From NCBI RefSeq assembly GCF_030704535.1, contig NC_081819.1:17766001-17830000 (forward strand): DNA of 64,000 nucleotides. The letters are read 5' to 3'. This DNA comes from Vitis vinifera (lineage: Eukaryota; Streptophyta; Magnoliopsida; Vitales; Vitaceae). Shown one piece after another: positions 1 to 13,939 of the stretch. Under the pieces are notes generated by a model. The model was not told where the DNA came from, made no database searches, and saw only the letters and a list, made by a program, of their open reading frames with translations. A program made the position numbers and the translations under genes. Within the stretch, counting starts at the first letter, position 1; every line of letters begins with the position of its first letter.

Positions 1-2088
1 AATCAAGACATGATTGATAGGTGTGAAACTCTTAACAATGTCATATAATGCCACATTTTGCACATAATGCAAATTCTAAAAAGCAAGTCATTGTATTTTC
101 CTATTTAACCCATTTTCTGTTCCATAAGATTTTCATAAATGGCTCAAGTGAGAAATGAGGTATTTGAAGGAACCTAACTCTAGTTCGATTCTTAGACCTA
201 ACCCTATCCGTCATGGGCTTAGTTAGATTCTTCACCCCGAAATCCCTAATGTCATAGCCAACTCAACTGTAACTATATTCCCCTTATGACCTATGTTTGT
301 GTTGAATGTTCCTTAATACTAGGAAGTATTCTCTAGGCAGGTAATGACCCTCTTATTCCCAAGTAAGAGGTAAGCTAGCCCAACCCTAATCTAAGCAAAA
401 AGGCATGGAGAAGTACAAAACCTTCTTAATATTCCCTAATCGTTTAGTGTCTACTACCTAGTATGGAGTAGCTAGCCAACAATAGTTAAACACCTAGTCT
501 CTTACTTAACCCTAACTTATCCCTACCTAATCATGGTAGTTGAGATAGTATAAAAATGGCCACCCACTTTTAAAGAAGCTTCCAATTTTATTGTCATACA
601 CTGAGAGTTATGGTTGTTAACCAAGCTTTCATAAACTTTATGCGGGAAATAATTATTTTTGAAAACAATTTTGGATACATAAAACAAATAAATGGAAGTA
701 CTAAAATAATGATCATATTCTTACCTTGATCCATGAAGTGAGATTGAGTCACCTTGTGAATTGTATTGTCAAGGTCTTCAACTCACTACTCTCATATAGT
801 GGATGAGTCACTTGTGTGGTGTATGTTGTTAAAAAATAAACAAAAAAAAATAAAAAGACATAAGAATGAGAGTGTGGGTTGGAACCTCAATTTATAATAA
901 GTTGTACATTTCTTAGTCTTCCCATCAAAGACTATATGGGAGTTATACTCATTATTTACACCCATTATGTACAAATTAATGGGTAATGGTGGGTTATGAA
1001 CTTGAATGCATCCATGTAATTGCATAGGTTATACCTTTCCATTTTCCTCCATTACTCATAAACATAATGTACAAATAAATTTCATAAAGATGGGGTTACA
1101 AAAATTGTAACACCACATTCATATGAGTTAAATTTTCTAACTCCCCATTTGTAATTTGAGTCTTCCATACATAAGACTCTTGGATGCTCAATCAATTGAT
1201 TCACCTACCTATCAATTGATACCTTTAAATAATATTCATATAAATATAATTATATATGACCACACATTATAGGAAAAAAAGCTAACAATAGTCACCATCG
1301 GCCTCTTTATTCTATTTCATTTCCTAAAGCTAAACCCGATACCATTACAATGCTTTCCCTTTTACACTTTCATTCATTCCTACATATATTTGATCATTAG
1401 ATGGGAAGATTGGATGAATCTCTCGACCTTCTTATATTACAAGTCATTGTATAGTTTAACAAGAAGTTAATTTGCCACACCAACAACTTCCTTAATGAGT
1501 TGTTAGTGACTTTAAAGAATTATCTCTTTTGAAAAGCTAGCTATGGTCTTTAATTTATTTTAAAAGTCACTAATTACTATTGTTGGCAGATCGGAGGGTT
1601 GGCCGTGTCCATCAACTCCCCTTGTGTTCGCCGTGGGCGCTTGGGTGAATGCATTATAAGGCTAAGGTATGCGTCTTTCCTAACAGCAATTGCTTTTAGG
1701 AGAGTTGGTAACGCCTGAGGTCCTACAACTATTTTTTAAAAATATTCATTATCATTCATCATTGTAAATTTTTTAATCATAACTAATGTAAAGTTATTTG
1801 TTCATTTGTAATTACCAGTAACTCTTGAAAGCATGGATGAAATAAGGTTTGCTCGAGTCTTATTTTATCCCGAGCAACATATTATGTTAATTAATAAATA
1901 GGTGACATGTTTATTAAAAATATACAATAACAATCAAATAGAAATACTAATTTTTTATCGAATAAATATATTTTTATTTTCTAAAATTTTAATTTTGTGA
2001 AAAATATAATGATATAATAAGAAAACGATGAAAGTAGAAGTCAACAAAATAGAGTATAAAAAGAATTATTAAATTTAAACTAGACTTA
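1..2088. other. Intergenic, no gene recognised
   Basis: AT-rich sequence with no convincing reading frame. A short GC-richer patch at about 1590-1730 stands out from its surroundings, but I could not assign it to an RNA gene or a known transposon. The stretch at about 540-1210 has the texture of a decayed LTR (short direct repeats such as the duplicated TCAATTGAT near 1190-1220), but no LTR ends or primer site are visible. Confidence 0.4.
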
Positions 2089-2525
2089 GGGGTGTTTGAT
2101 AAAACTTATTACTTAATGACTTAATCTAACTTTAAGTTAAATTATACTTAAGTTGTTAACTTAAAATTTATTACTTAATTTTTACTTTAAGTATTAAGGT
2201 AATTTGATAAAATTAATTTTAAATCATTAATGACATACTTATCCTCATAAATTATAACTAAGATAAATGAGATCAAGTAACATTAGAGGTTGTGACGTAG
2301 TAAAAGATATTATGAAGGTAAATAGGATAAATACCGTTGAAAAAGTAAAATAAAGATATGAACTTAAAAATAAGTTAATTGATCTTACTTATTACTTAAA
2401 GTTATTTTTGACATTAAGTTATATAATTAATTTATTTTATCAAATATATATAATTTACTTAATGACTTAAATTAAGTTGTTAAACCACTTTAAGTTACTA
2501 AGTTAATTTACTAAATACTCACTTA
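2089..2525. mobile_element. Miniature element, family A, copy 1
   Basis: Begins GGGGTGTTTGATAAAACTTA and is built of repeated TTAAGT/ACTTAA words. A central part (about 2270-2360, ATGAGATCAAGTAA...) closely resembles the copy at 32.93-33.19 kb. The terminal motif reappears inverted at 18.54-18.56 kb. It has no coding capacity. The layout fits a non-autonomous DNA transposon (MITE). Its right end is poorly defined. Confidence 0.55.
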
Positions 2526-2689
2526 AATAAGATATTTTTTCTTTTATTTATTTATTTATTTTATTGATTTTATAAATATTTTTATAAAATTAAAAATATT
2601 TATATATAATATAATATAATTAAAAATTTAAAATATTTTTGCACGTGATATTTTCATTAAAATTTCTTAATACCCTTTTCAAATTATTG

Positions 2690-2812
2690 GTCATCCAAAG
2701 GCTCATGGTTGGCAATTGTACCAATTGCAGATGTATTAATTGCAGAGGAGGCAACTCCACTTGCCCAGCCAGCTCCATATGCCACAATAAATACCTCTGC
2801 CAACTTCTTTCT
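2690..2812 (-). pseudogene. Short protein-like fragment, unrecognised
   Basis: On the minus strand an open stretch of about 37 codons reads as a small-residue-rich hydrophobic segment (LAEVFIVAYGAGWAS...), then polar NHEPLDD and a stop. Codon composition looks more protein-like than the surrounding AT-rich DNA. No start codon, splice partner or continuation was found on either side. It may be an isolated exon of a dead gene. I do not recognise the family. Confidence 0.2.
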
Positions 2813-3275
2813 AATTTACCATTCTATCCTTCGAATATTATCTCTCTTAACATCAACATTATGAAATGAAAGTATATAAGAAGGTTCTTTTCGTCATTGA
2901 AGTTCCCCTAGTCCATCCCAGATCGGTCTAAGCGGAACAAACGAGAAATTTAATGAGCCACTCTACAACGACACCAAGTGAGCTGTGAACTTGACAGCCC
3001 ACTTCTCTGCCGTTGGATTTCATGCTCGGTCCACCCAGCTCTGACAATCGTGTCGATCTACGGTGGACATAAGGACAGCTGTGATAAGGCACGTGAGAGT
3101 ATATGTTTCCAAGTTTTAAAAACATTTAGCACTGTTTTTCGCTACAACTGTTTCCAGTTTTCTTTATTTTCTGAAAACATTTTTCTTCAGACGAACCCTA
3201 AGTGGGTTTTTCCGAAATCAAATTTCGACGAAATATTTTATTTAATTTTACAGTGAAATCTGTTGAATCAGAGTC

Positions 3276-5386
3276 ATGACCACCGGAGATCTCCTCAATA
3301 TTCATCCTACGGAGCTCAAATTTCCATGTAAGTCCCCTTCTGTTGACCTGATTTCGTGTTTTGTTGGAGAAAAACTGAGCTAAAGGAAACAAAAATTTTC
3401 AGTCTTTTGTTTTATGTTGGTTTGATTTTTATTTTTTTTTTATGTTGGCCACGGTTGAGTTAGGGTTTTTGTTGTCTGGGGTTCATGGAAAACCCATGTT
3501 TTGAAATTTTGTTTTCTTTTATTTTCCTGATTCTTTTCTCAGCAACCAAATGGAGCATTACTTCTTTTAGCACTTCAATTATGGTTAGAGACTAGACGGA
3601 TAACTTTTCTTTACTTTTTTTTTTTTTTTTTTCCGGTAACAAACTATGAAAATTTAAGATTAGAAATGTAATTTCTTTTATTGCCTATGTTTTCTCAGCT
3701 ACCAGTTTCCTAAGTCTCTGTCAACCCTATGTTTGTTGCTGAGAAAATGTTGGGAAAAGCAAGGAAAATTAAAATCTTGGTGAAGTACATGTTGTTGATC
3801 CATCGAGTTAATATCCTTCTGGTCATTATTTGGCATTAGTTTCTGCTATGTTGATTTTCTTTATTGGAAATTTTAGTGTGTGTTTTTGATTCTGTGATGG
3901 GTATTTGGCATGTGATTGTAAAGTTGAATTGAAGAAGCAGAGTTCATGTTCCCTGCAATTGACCAACAAGACTGATCAATATGTGGCCTTCAAGGTAGCT
4001 TTTATTTTATTTAATTTTTTTTGTTTTTAAAATGGAGGTTTTGGGGTGGTTGTGCTACATGTTAATCTGATTTATATATGGTTAACTTTCAATATTATGG
4101 TGCTGATATTAATATTGTGATTCAAAGGTTAAAACAACAAACCCAAAGAAATATTGTGTTCGACCCAACACCGGTGTTGTCTTGCCAGGAGCCACATGCA
4201 ATGTTACGGGTAAGCTCTCGATCTTTTCTTATTGTTCTAAGGGGAGGGAGTAGTTTTTTGTTTTTCTCTTTTTGTTCTTTGCTTTCTGGGCCCTTGCATA
4301 CCACCTATGTAGTTTGGTGTGCCCTTTTGCTAGGCACTGTTAATAGATTTCTTTGCTTGCCTATCAAACAAGGAATTATTTTCTTATTGTAAACATTAGT
4401 CATTCTTCACTGTAATTCTTGTTGTTTTTACCTTTATTTTTTTAAAATAGATCTTGAGTTGCATTTGATGGTTATTTTGAATCTTCTTTTTTCAGCTATT
4501 AATCCATGTAAATTTTTTTAAAAAAAATTTAAATCCTTGTTGATGTGCTGTATGAATTTCATCTCTTTAGCAATTGTTTCATTTATTTTTATTTAATTTT
4601 GATTAACATACTTTCACTATGAATTGGCCTTGGCAGTTACAATGCAAGCCCAGAAAGAAGCACCGCCAGATATGCAATGCAAGGACAAGTTCCTCCTTCA
4701 GAGTGTTGTGGCCCCCACAGCTGCAACTGCCAAGGACATAACCACAGAAATGGTGAGATGATCTAATTCCTGCGCTTTCTTTCAGTAGGATTTTGTTTTG
4801 GATTTTTTTTCTTGGACTTAGACATCATGTGAATTGGTTTTGTAGTTTAATAAGGTGGATGGGAAGGTTGTTGAGGAGTTCAAATTGAGGGTGGTTTATA
4901 TTCCTGCTAATCCTCCCTCACCTGTCCCTGAAGGATCTGAAGAAGGATCTTCTCCCCGGGCATCTGTGCATGAGAATGGGAACCAAAACACTTCATTGTT
5001 TTGTACTGTAGGTGCTTCTTCTGGCTGTTTTGATTACTTGTCCCCCGTTGGTGGAAAATATATCACGAATTTGGTTTTAACATTGTTCCATACTAAAAAA
5101 ATTATATTCGTTTTGGGCAATATAAATTTCAGGTAAAAGGATCTCCAGAGGAGGCTAAAGAGGAAGCTTTGGAGGTAAGTTCCTTAGTGCCCCTATTTTT
5201 CTGAAAAATTTGCAACTCTGCACATGAAGTCAGATTCCATCATACTAGTTGTGATTAAAATATCATTTTCTAGGAAATTAGTCTAATATTCCTCCATTTT
5301 TAATCTGTTTGTGAATGGGGGTCCTTGAATTTCAAATGTATGGTTGAAGGTCCTTTTTTCCTCTCGTACTTAATTTTAAGTTTTAT

Positions 5387-5461
<75 letters not shown>

Positions 5462-8400
5462 ACTGGGCTATGAGGTTAATGTTGCAGGCTTGTACTGATT
5501 GTAGGAAAGCCTACAGTAGTTTGAATTTTTTCAATGTCACGAATTGAATAGTGTTAAATCTTTTCTGCTTATTCACTGAGTAGTCGATAGGGGTCTAAAG
5601 GGTTGGTTAAGGAAGATGAAGCTGTATTTGAACTCATGAAAGCACAATCTGCATGTTAAAACTGAGGAGCTTCACTAAATATTTACAAAATTCAGTTAAT
5701 TAAAGTTCATTGAGGCCGAAATTCTCTTTCTACTTGTCTTCTTTTGACTATCATCACCTAGTTGGTATGATCTTCTGAATTCTTGGATACTAGCTGCTTT
5801 GGGGCGATTAAGTTCCTTGTGTTGTTTATTAGTTAACATTCATGCTATTTCCAAACAAAATTTATTGAATTAGTATTTAGAAAGTGGCACATGTTTGAGT
5901 TAGCATGTGAATGTCTTGTCAAGACCAGTTTTGGTCTAGACTCTTTGTGTTGGTCTTTTGTAGAGACCAGTTTGGAGTGCTATCTTAGGTTGTTTTGATA
6001 TTGCCATTAAATTAAAAGAGGGTTGGTTGTGAATGAGGTTATTGTTAAGAATTTGGCAATAAAAAGTTAATGATCATTTGTTTATACATTGGAGAAGACT
6101 TACTTAGGAATTTCTCAATAAAGCTTTTGTGAATCAATAAATAAATTTACTCAAGTTTTTGTGCTTTTTGTAGTATTAGTAGGTATTTCTATGTAAAGTA
6201 GAAACTTAGTGTTTGTTTGAGGGGAAAGTTTCTATCCTTAGGTTAAAATTTTCTGTATATCAGAAAGTTGGAGTCTCCATTTAATCAAAGGAATTCTTTT
6301 AGTGTCTTTGTGTTTTTCCTATTTTTATTTTTATTTTATTTACTGTGGAAGTTGACATAGGTAGTCAACGCTGAGGTGCACTGTCAGGATGATGATTTAG
6401 TGTTGCAGTATTGAAGCAGTGCATAAAAAATGTGGTGTCAAGATTATGAGGATGCTTTTCTTGAGGGCAGAGTGGGGTGAGTGAGGGGAGAGTATGGGTT
6501 GGCTTTCAAGCCTCTAACTTTCATGATTTAAAGAGTCATGAAGAGATCTATAAATAGTTTTTCATGTCTCTATGACCTGGTTTGAAGGATCATGAAGAGC
6601 TCTTGATTATTTTACTATTCAGCTTTAAATTAGTTTTATTTTAAAATATTCTTTGAAGCTCCTATATAAAATTTCAATTTACTCTTTCTTCAATCATTTT
6701 GATATAGTTTCCTCAAAAGGTTTAACAAACACTCTATGATAATTTTAGCATTTTTTAATAGGAATAATATGAGTGTTTCCCACAGGCTTCTGAAAATCTT
6801 CTCTTATCTTTGATGTAAAGTGTTTTGATGACAAGATGAATGTCTGTCACTTAAAACAGGATATTTATCTTTGTGCAAATTATCCAAAAGATTCCTAGAT
6901 GTTCAATAAATATATGATGCCCTCAAAGAACCAATGCAACGGTATGGCCAACTTAGTCAATGAGACAAGACTTAGTCTGTGTTCTAGCCGCGAAGCTAAG
7001 ACCATTGAGGTGTGTAGTGTTGTAGAATCGAAATGGAGTCCTCAGATACTTTAGGACTCCCAAACCTTACAAAAACTTTGGTAGACCATAAGCAAACTTT
7101 GTTAGCAACATTTCAAAATAGTGCCTAATTTTCCCCCACTTCAATATCTTTGCAGTGCCAAATTTGCATTGGGGACTTACCTGGCTACATATTATTTTCC
7201 ATCTTGCCTTGTGTCATTAGGCTATCACCATTTGTTGTTTGGTTGTGGCTACATATTACTTGGCCATTGTCCTTTTGTTCTTGATTTTATGAATTAGTGA
7301 ATTATTTGGCCATGAGTTAGTGACTAGGAGAGTAAGGCATTGACAGGGAAATTAATATATATTGGAGGGTTTGGTGGCTTGGGTCCAATAGAGGCCTAAA
7401 GTGAAAAGGAGAAGGTTGTAGATGTGGGCCGAGATTCAGTTAGCCCAGTATGCTCACTTTTAAATCAGATTGCTTAGCCCAAAGTTGAGCTCGGTTGGGT
7501 AGGGCCCAACCATTGGGGGTTAGGGTTTGATACCTTCCTTTGGTTGTTTGAGTTGGGCCTCAACAGGCTTAGATGGGTTAAAAGGCCTGATGCCCATGGA
7601 AGACTTGAAAAGGGGTGTCGCCTAAGTTGGAGTGGATCACCTTTGTGAAGTCAATGAGGATGATTTTCAAAACCATGTTTCCTTTTCAAACCCATGCAAT
7701 TTTGTAAGTAGGATGGTTTTCAATGAACAACTTCAACTTATAATGGCCTCCTTTGACTAGTTATGGTAGTCTTCTCATTCTTTTTAGTTGTTTGATCGCT
7801 TTGAACACCTTGGACAACAACTATATTCTTATGTAACATAGTATCAAAGTGCACAACTATCGGTTTTCTTGAACCTTGGTGTAACAACTTCTTTCTCATC
7901 ATTAAGGTATATTCTCAAGCATCTTCTAAGTTGAATAAATGAACTACCCTTATGTTGTCTCTAATTGATGCATTTAAGCCTGGAAGGTAACAAGATGTCA
8001 TTTATTCATTAATCTTGTTTAAACCAAGCTGAATTGAGAGGTTATCAAACTCACAAGTATGTTCTGCAATTAGCATACTTCTTTGTTTAAATGGGTGGAG
8101 CTAATCATACAACTCTATGACATAACCCACCCATAATCTATAACATAACCTGCCCATAAGAATTGCTTCTGCATATCTGCTTTCTTGTAATCCCATGTGC
8201 TTCTTTTTTAGTTTGCTTGTTTGGCATGTTGCTTTTCAACTCTCTTCCACTGTTAAGGTGCAATGCCCTTCAACTTATGCTTTACGAACACCATTTTCTT
8301 TATTCAGCCATAGGCTTCTTCTCAAGGTGGTTCCCCAAACTTGCTTCCCAACCCAAATCATAATGTTCATCATGTATCTTTTGGAAATAATTAGCAACTT

Positions 8401-11400
8401 CAATTTTGATTCTTTCCCTGTTCCAATCAAGGTCATGAACTAATTTATCTTCCAGCCCACTTTGCTCTATTTTATTTCTTTGTCTAACATCATTAAAGGT
8501 TTTCTTCTACTTCAGAAGGTTCATCCTTGTGACTACCTTTCAGTATATCCAAGGAGTTGAGGCTGCCTTTGGAACTCTCCATGTGGGCTTCCATCAATTT
8601 GCTCTACTGCAGTATTTGCACAATCTGTGACAAATCCTCAATCATTTGCCTCATCTTTTCTGTTTGTTGGGCTTGGTTTCTGCTTTCATCATGACCTCTA
8701 CCATTCAAACCATAGTATTGATTTTTTGGGCTCTGATATCAATTTAATGCAGTGAAAAAAAATGACAAAGATGTGATAAAGAAAGAATAAAGAACTACTC
8801 TTAGAATAAATTCACGAGTGTGTTTCTAAATAATTCTTTTTGTTGAATGAATAATGAATTATTAATTGTCTACAATCTTAGCTAATTGTAGAGTTAATCA
8901 TAATTCTAAATATAATAGGAAAACGATTATAATCATAATTGAATTGTTCCTTGTAAGAAAAATTGAAATAGAAACCTAAATAAGGTATAAAACTAATAAA
9001 AGCCTAATCAGTGTGGAAACCTAAATATATGGAAATCTAATCTACATGAATTCCTAATTGCTAAACAATTTTATTTTATTACATCGAGGTGGTTTGACCT
9101 TGGTATAAATATAAGGACTCAAGAAAGAGAATCTTACACTGCCCTAGGCTCTATTTGATGTCCAAAAAAAAATGTTGAGGAATAAAATTTTCAACTGCAG
9201 TTCCAATTGCTGTAGACCTTCTAAGATTCTTCGAACACATTCCTTTCATAAATTCTAATAACAGATGATCCATTTTCCACTCTTTTCTTGTATATAAAAA
9301 GTATTTTATTAATTTATTTTATGATGTCGTGGATTATGCTGTTGATCTGGAAAGCTGAACTGGACCCTCTTATGCAGGTGTGAAAACATTAGTGCATACT
9401 CAACAAGGACTAATCATTATAAAAGTGATCATGTGCTAATTTTTTTTGGTGGGGAAGAACATGGAATAACATATTAGTGTAGTTCCCCCAAGTCTAAATG
9501 CTTCCCAGTTGGTAATCATGTAATATTATGTGATCTTTCTATTAAAAAAATCTTGAGCTTCTTCTTAGAGGAGACGATCAGTATAAATATCAAATTAGTA
9601 TTGAGAAATTTAGGTTACAATCACATATCGATAAAAGAGAGAAGAATAGAGGAGAAGGGGTAGAAGTGTATACATGAATATTCATTTGTTTCCATCCATT
9701 ATTTCAAAATTATTTAATTATGAAAAAATTGGCAAGAAGTGAATGAACAACTAATTGTTTACTTATTTACCTTGTTATTGGAGTTACCTTCAGTACCTTT
9801 GCATGAAGTGGCAACATTTTGCATTCAGAATAGCAATTTGATGTTGGACTGCCTAAGAAGTTAGCATTGCGACAGGCATTGGGTTGTTTAAAGACACAAG
9901 TGTGTTAGATTCTCTATCCCTTTATATATATATATTTTCTTCTATGGGAAGAAACTGTTGTCAGTTTTGGAAGATAGTTCTTAATGCAAGACCCAAAAAA
10001 TGCCAGCAGTATAAAAGTTTTTTCTTTGTTGTATAATGAGATAAGAGATTAAAGGAGCAAAAGAAAATGAAAGAAAAGGGAGTCCTTGACAATCACACCA
10101 AGGCTCCTAGGCATATATTCTAAAACTTTTATTAAAATTCTACTTCTCTGCTTTGAAAGACTACATAGGTAGGTATAGGCTTTTTCTCTTAATAGGACAA
10201 TGGAAGAGATATATAGGAAATGAATATTGTTCAGAAACAAAAAGAGGAACTTAGCGAATGTGAACCACCACCTAAGTAAGAAATTTAGCGAATGACTGAA
10301 CCTAAACTAACTATGGTAAGTCCTAAGAGGAACTTAGAATCATCATTGGTATCCCAAATTAAGGCTTGGGCATTGATACCTGCTTTTCCCCTTCAAAGAA
10401 AATTTCCAGCAATGTTCCCCATCAGTTGCTTTATGCCTGTTTTGGTTGGAGTGAAATAGAAGCTGCTTTGAAGGAATGGAACAATTGGATGTGATGTTGA
10501 CAAATCTCTTTACAAAAATGTTGTTCTCTTGGTTAAAATGTTGATATAAACTATAACTTCGCCTCCATGCTTGGACTTCTTCAATTTTTTGGGGAGGAGT
10601 TTAGTTGATTAAGTATTGTGCCTTTTGCACATTTTATGTACTCCTCATGTTCATGGATTGGGCCCCTTTTTTGTTGGGCATTCTTGAATGTAGGTTTCTT
10701 TATTTGCCTATAAAAAAAGAAAGAAAAAAATTCCTTTCTGCCAAATACCTGGTCATTTTGAGTCTGTCTTTCCGTCTGCTTGCATTTCCATACAAGTTAC
10801 TTTTGTGAGTGGATCCTTTCTTCCCTTTCTAATCCTTCCTAGTTACTTTGATTCTATAACTTGATGCAAATGATATGACTGGACAATTTAGTGCAGCAAC
10901 CATTAGGATGTATGGAAATATTGTCACAAAAAGTTTTAGTTTAGATCTAATTGATGTAGGAAAATATGCCTACAAAGTGGTGCTTGACTAGTCTGTGGCT
11001 TGTTTTCTCCTTAAATTAAGGGATGGACTTTGATCACTATGGTGGCATGAAAGCTTCAGTTCTTGCAGCAATTTCATCCAAGATTTTCTTTAGGGTGGGT
11101 TACCTATTTGGTGCAGCAAGTGGACATGTGCACATGTCCATATTGGTGTATGTTTGATTTTGAAATTCTAGCACTTGGAAGTTGGATGACAATGTCGTGT
11201 CTTGTAAATTGTAATTACCAAAAAAGTTAAACGAGTATAAATGCAATCAAGTAACCAATTCCACAGTTGGTAATTGTGTAGTTCTTCACCAAAGTGGAAA
11301 ATATTTTAATGAACTGCCAACTTGAGCAGTTAATAGTTCTACACCTAAACAGTAATTTATTCTCTTAACTACATAGCATATAGTAATTTTCTAATAAATT

Positions 11401-13302
11401 CTTATTCAGGCATGGTCAATGGTTACCAAGTTGACTGAGGAGAGGGCTTCTGCCCTTCAACAAAATCAGAAGCTTCGTCAGGAGTTGGTATGTTCAAAAG
11501 TGCTTATTGACTGATTATGATTTTTCATTGTTTGAACTTGTTCATTTTGCTGCTGTGTGTATTTTTTTTTGCTCTATTGTATATTTCTGTGAATTTTAGC
11601 TATAATTTTTAGTTCCAAATTCCAATACATACACACCCACACACACTTATATATGTTGTTCATATGTATTTGTTTATGTGTCACCTTCAAAGTTTCAGCT
11701 TCCTATGTTTGTCATCATTTCCTCCACCCACCAAAAAAAAAAAAGAAAGAAAAAAAGTGTAAAAGTAAATAGTAAGCAAAACTTTTTATTCCTCATAATT
11801 GTCAATATCAACATATCAATCAAATCATTCAATTGACAATTCCTCAATATTTATTATAAGAACAAATTTACTTAATTTTCAACATATCATGTGTGCCTTT
11901 GGCGAGAGTATATTTTTCATGTAGGATTAATTACCTCTTTATTTTCCTTTTATGATCAAATTTTGACCTTAAAAGTACATTTCAATGATTAATACAATAA
12001 TTCTTTAAGAATTTTCTTTTCTGTAAAATTTGATTTTACTTAGAAACTATGCAAAATAGTTAAAGGTGTATGTATTGTTGTATTGCATATTGTATTATAT
12101 ATCATATATGTATTATAAGATACACTGAAGATATACACTAGTGATATGCATCGAATTATATAAAAAAATGTATTTATCGTTCTCGTGTATTTTAAGTTTT
12201 TAACAACCATGACCTAAAGGAATTTTAACTGATCTTGTCTTAGACAATGGTCATAAACTTGGTTGCACTTCTTTTTGGTTTGGTACCTAGTCAAAACTGA
12301 GCCAATCTGAGACAGTTCTCACTTTTGACTTGTTGAGTATCAGAAGTGAATGATCCCAGCTTATGTAGCTTTGTGGTTGGCTTGGATAGTTCCAGTCATA
12401 ACCTCATTTTTTTGCATGGAAAATTTTGAATGTAGGAGGAAGGAAAGATTTTTCATATGTCCTCTGTTAGTGAGTGTTCTGCAAACAGCTTGAGCCAAAG
12501 CTCTAAGATCACCATTTGTTTTTTCTTGTTTGTAAATCTTGTTAGTGCTTTGTCGTTTCACTTTTCTTTTTCAGATAGAGAAGTTCTTTTAATTCAAGGG
12601 GGGAGGGAGAAAGAATATTCTAGTATAAGAATTTTTACTACTGATGTTATAAACATAACACTTCCAATTTGCATAGCAATTTAATAGATTTAATAGAAAT
12701 TCTGTAAGATTTTATAGAATAAGTAACATTAAATGTTAAGAATAAGATTTTAGCTGTTGTATATTTGACATTGAATCCAACCTACAAATAAGAAGTAACA
12801 TTAAAATGAAGGAAAAAACAGATAGAGCTGCCTTCTGCTGTTCAAGTAATGTCATGATCTACTTCCCCTGGTGGACAATATAATTAAAGCTTCAAATTGG
12901 CTGCTAACCTGCACCCTTCATTTTCTCCAGTTGGGATGAAAGCATTGGAACACCATACTGGTAGTCTGGCAATCTGTCTGATGCCAAAATGAAAGGAAAT
13001 TGGTTCTAAGTAAAAAGTTCTATTTTACTGGTTTCCATACAAGATTGAAGTAGATGATGGGCACAACATCACATTAACATGCCTGTTGATCCCCTACATC
13101 CTTTCTAGTGAATATCGATGGTGATTTGTTTGTTTCTGTTCACTTTGGATGTAACCTGTCACAATGACATTTTTCTGTCGAACAGGAGCTGGTGAGAAAA
13201 GAAATCAGCAAAAGTCGAGCTGGTGGTATCTCCTTATTTTTTGTCGTTGTGCTGGTTGGTCTCATTGGTATCCTGCTCGGCTATTTTGTTAAGAGGACCT
13301 AA
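3276..13302 (+). CDS. VAP27-type vesicle-associated membrane protein
   Basis: A tail-anchored ER protein of the VAP (VAMP-associated) family, which tethers ER to plasma membrane, endosomes and cytoskeleton through FFAT-type ligands. Eight coding exons: 3276-3327, 3924-3994, 4128-4209, 4637-4752, 4846-5007, 5133-5174, 11410-11487, 13186-13302. All have GT-AG borders and matching phases, and give 239 residues. Residues 1 to about 125 form the MSP domain (starts MTTGDLLNIHPTELKF; ligand-binding strand KTTNPKKYCVRPNTG). A Pro/Ser linker follows, then a short coiled coil (TEERASALQQNQKLRQELE-like) and a C-terminal membrane anchor of about 20 hydrophobic residues ending GYFVKRT. Length and domain order match the family. 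Intron 6 (5175-11409) is very long and carries an antisense retrotransposon remnant. The linker reads SLFCTVKGSP, so the exon 5/6 border is the least certain. Confidence 0.93.
5389..5459. repeat. (TC)n(TA)n compound microsatellite
   Basis: About 30 bases of CT dinucleotides run directly into about 40 bases of TA dinucleotides, inside intron 6 of the VAP gene. Likely length-polymorphic. Confidence 0.9.
5460..7630. other. Left part of the long VAP intron, no gene seen
   Basis: Non-coding intronic sequence. A GC-richer block at 7370-7640 (repeated GGGCC/GGCCC words and 'taggcc') resembles transposon terminal sequence, but no ends or target duplication could be fixed. Confidence 0.4.
7630..9140 (-). 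mobile_element. Degenerate Ty3/gypsy-type retrotransposon fragment (LTR, primer site, gag)
   Basis: Reading the minus strand from the right: an LTR-like block (about 9137-8749), then TTGATATCAGAGCCC at about 8729-8744, close to the initiator-Met tRNA primer-binding sequence TGGTATCAGAGC. A broken gag region follows: NGRGHDESRNQAQQTEKMRQ and, at about 8070-7900, CEFDNLSIQLGLN...YLPGLNASIRDNI, which looks like the retrotransposon gag domain. In-frame stops and frameshifts interrupt it. No pol and no second LTR were found, so the element is truncated. It sits antisense inside VAP intron 6 and is presumably spliced out. Confidence 0.6.
9141..11409. other. Right part of the long VAP intron, no gene seen
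   Basis: AT-rich intronic sequence up to the acceptor at 11408-11409. No reading frame with a recognisable product on either strand. Confidence 0.5.
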
Positions 13303-13756
13303 AAGCTATCAGGGTCAAAAAAGCGATCTACAAAATGTTGCTTGGATGATGCTAGTATCAATGGTTATGGTCTGCCAAATTTTTCAGTACTTTTTTTTTT
13401 TGGGAACATTCACTCTCTAGTGTAAAAAAAAACTGTTGGTAGTCCATTATGTATTATTGACATTGGAATGATTGATTTCTGAGTTTGAATAGGGCCTTTC
13501 TCGGGTTAGAGTCACTATATTTGCAGTGATTGTGGTGTTGATGCACTGAAGCTCATGTGAAAGAAACATGTTGCCTAGGGCTGGATTGGTTTGAACTCGA
13601 AGTATTCCCTCCCTAACGTATGGAATGGACTGGTTAAGAATCAACTTCTCTCTCCCTTGATCGCTCTATATGTTTAGGTTAAATTTTCATTTCCTACCCT
13701 CTATTTTCTTATACCTTTTCCAGTGTAAATTCTTGCATAATAATCTTCCAGTGGAA

Positions 13757-13849
<93 letters not shown>
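13757..13849. repeat. Long (TA)n microsatellite
   Basis: About 90 bases of uninterrupted AT dinucleotide, 450 bp downstream of the VAP stop codon. It creates artificial open frames of alternating Tyr-Ile on both strands, which are not genes. Confidence 0.95.
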
Positions 13850-13850
<1 letters not shown>

Positions 13851-13939
13851 CGGGAGAAATGCCTGGCTTGCCCGTGGAGATTGTAGCTTTGAGTCTGGTT
13901 GTCAGGGAGAAAGAGCTCACTTTTTTGGATGGGTTAACC

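Noticed and set aside
8163-8443. Two overlapping plus-strand frames in VAP intron 6
   Set aside because: They are antisense to the degenerate gag of the retrotransposon remnant.
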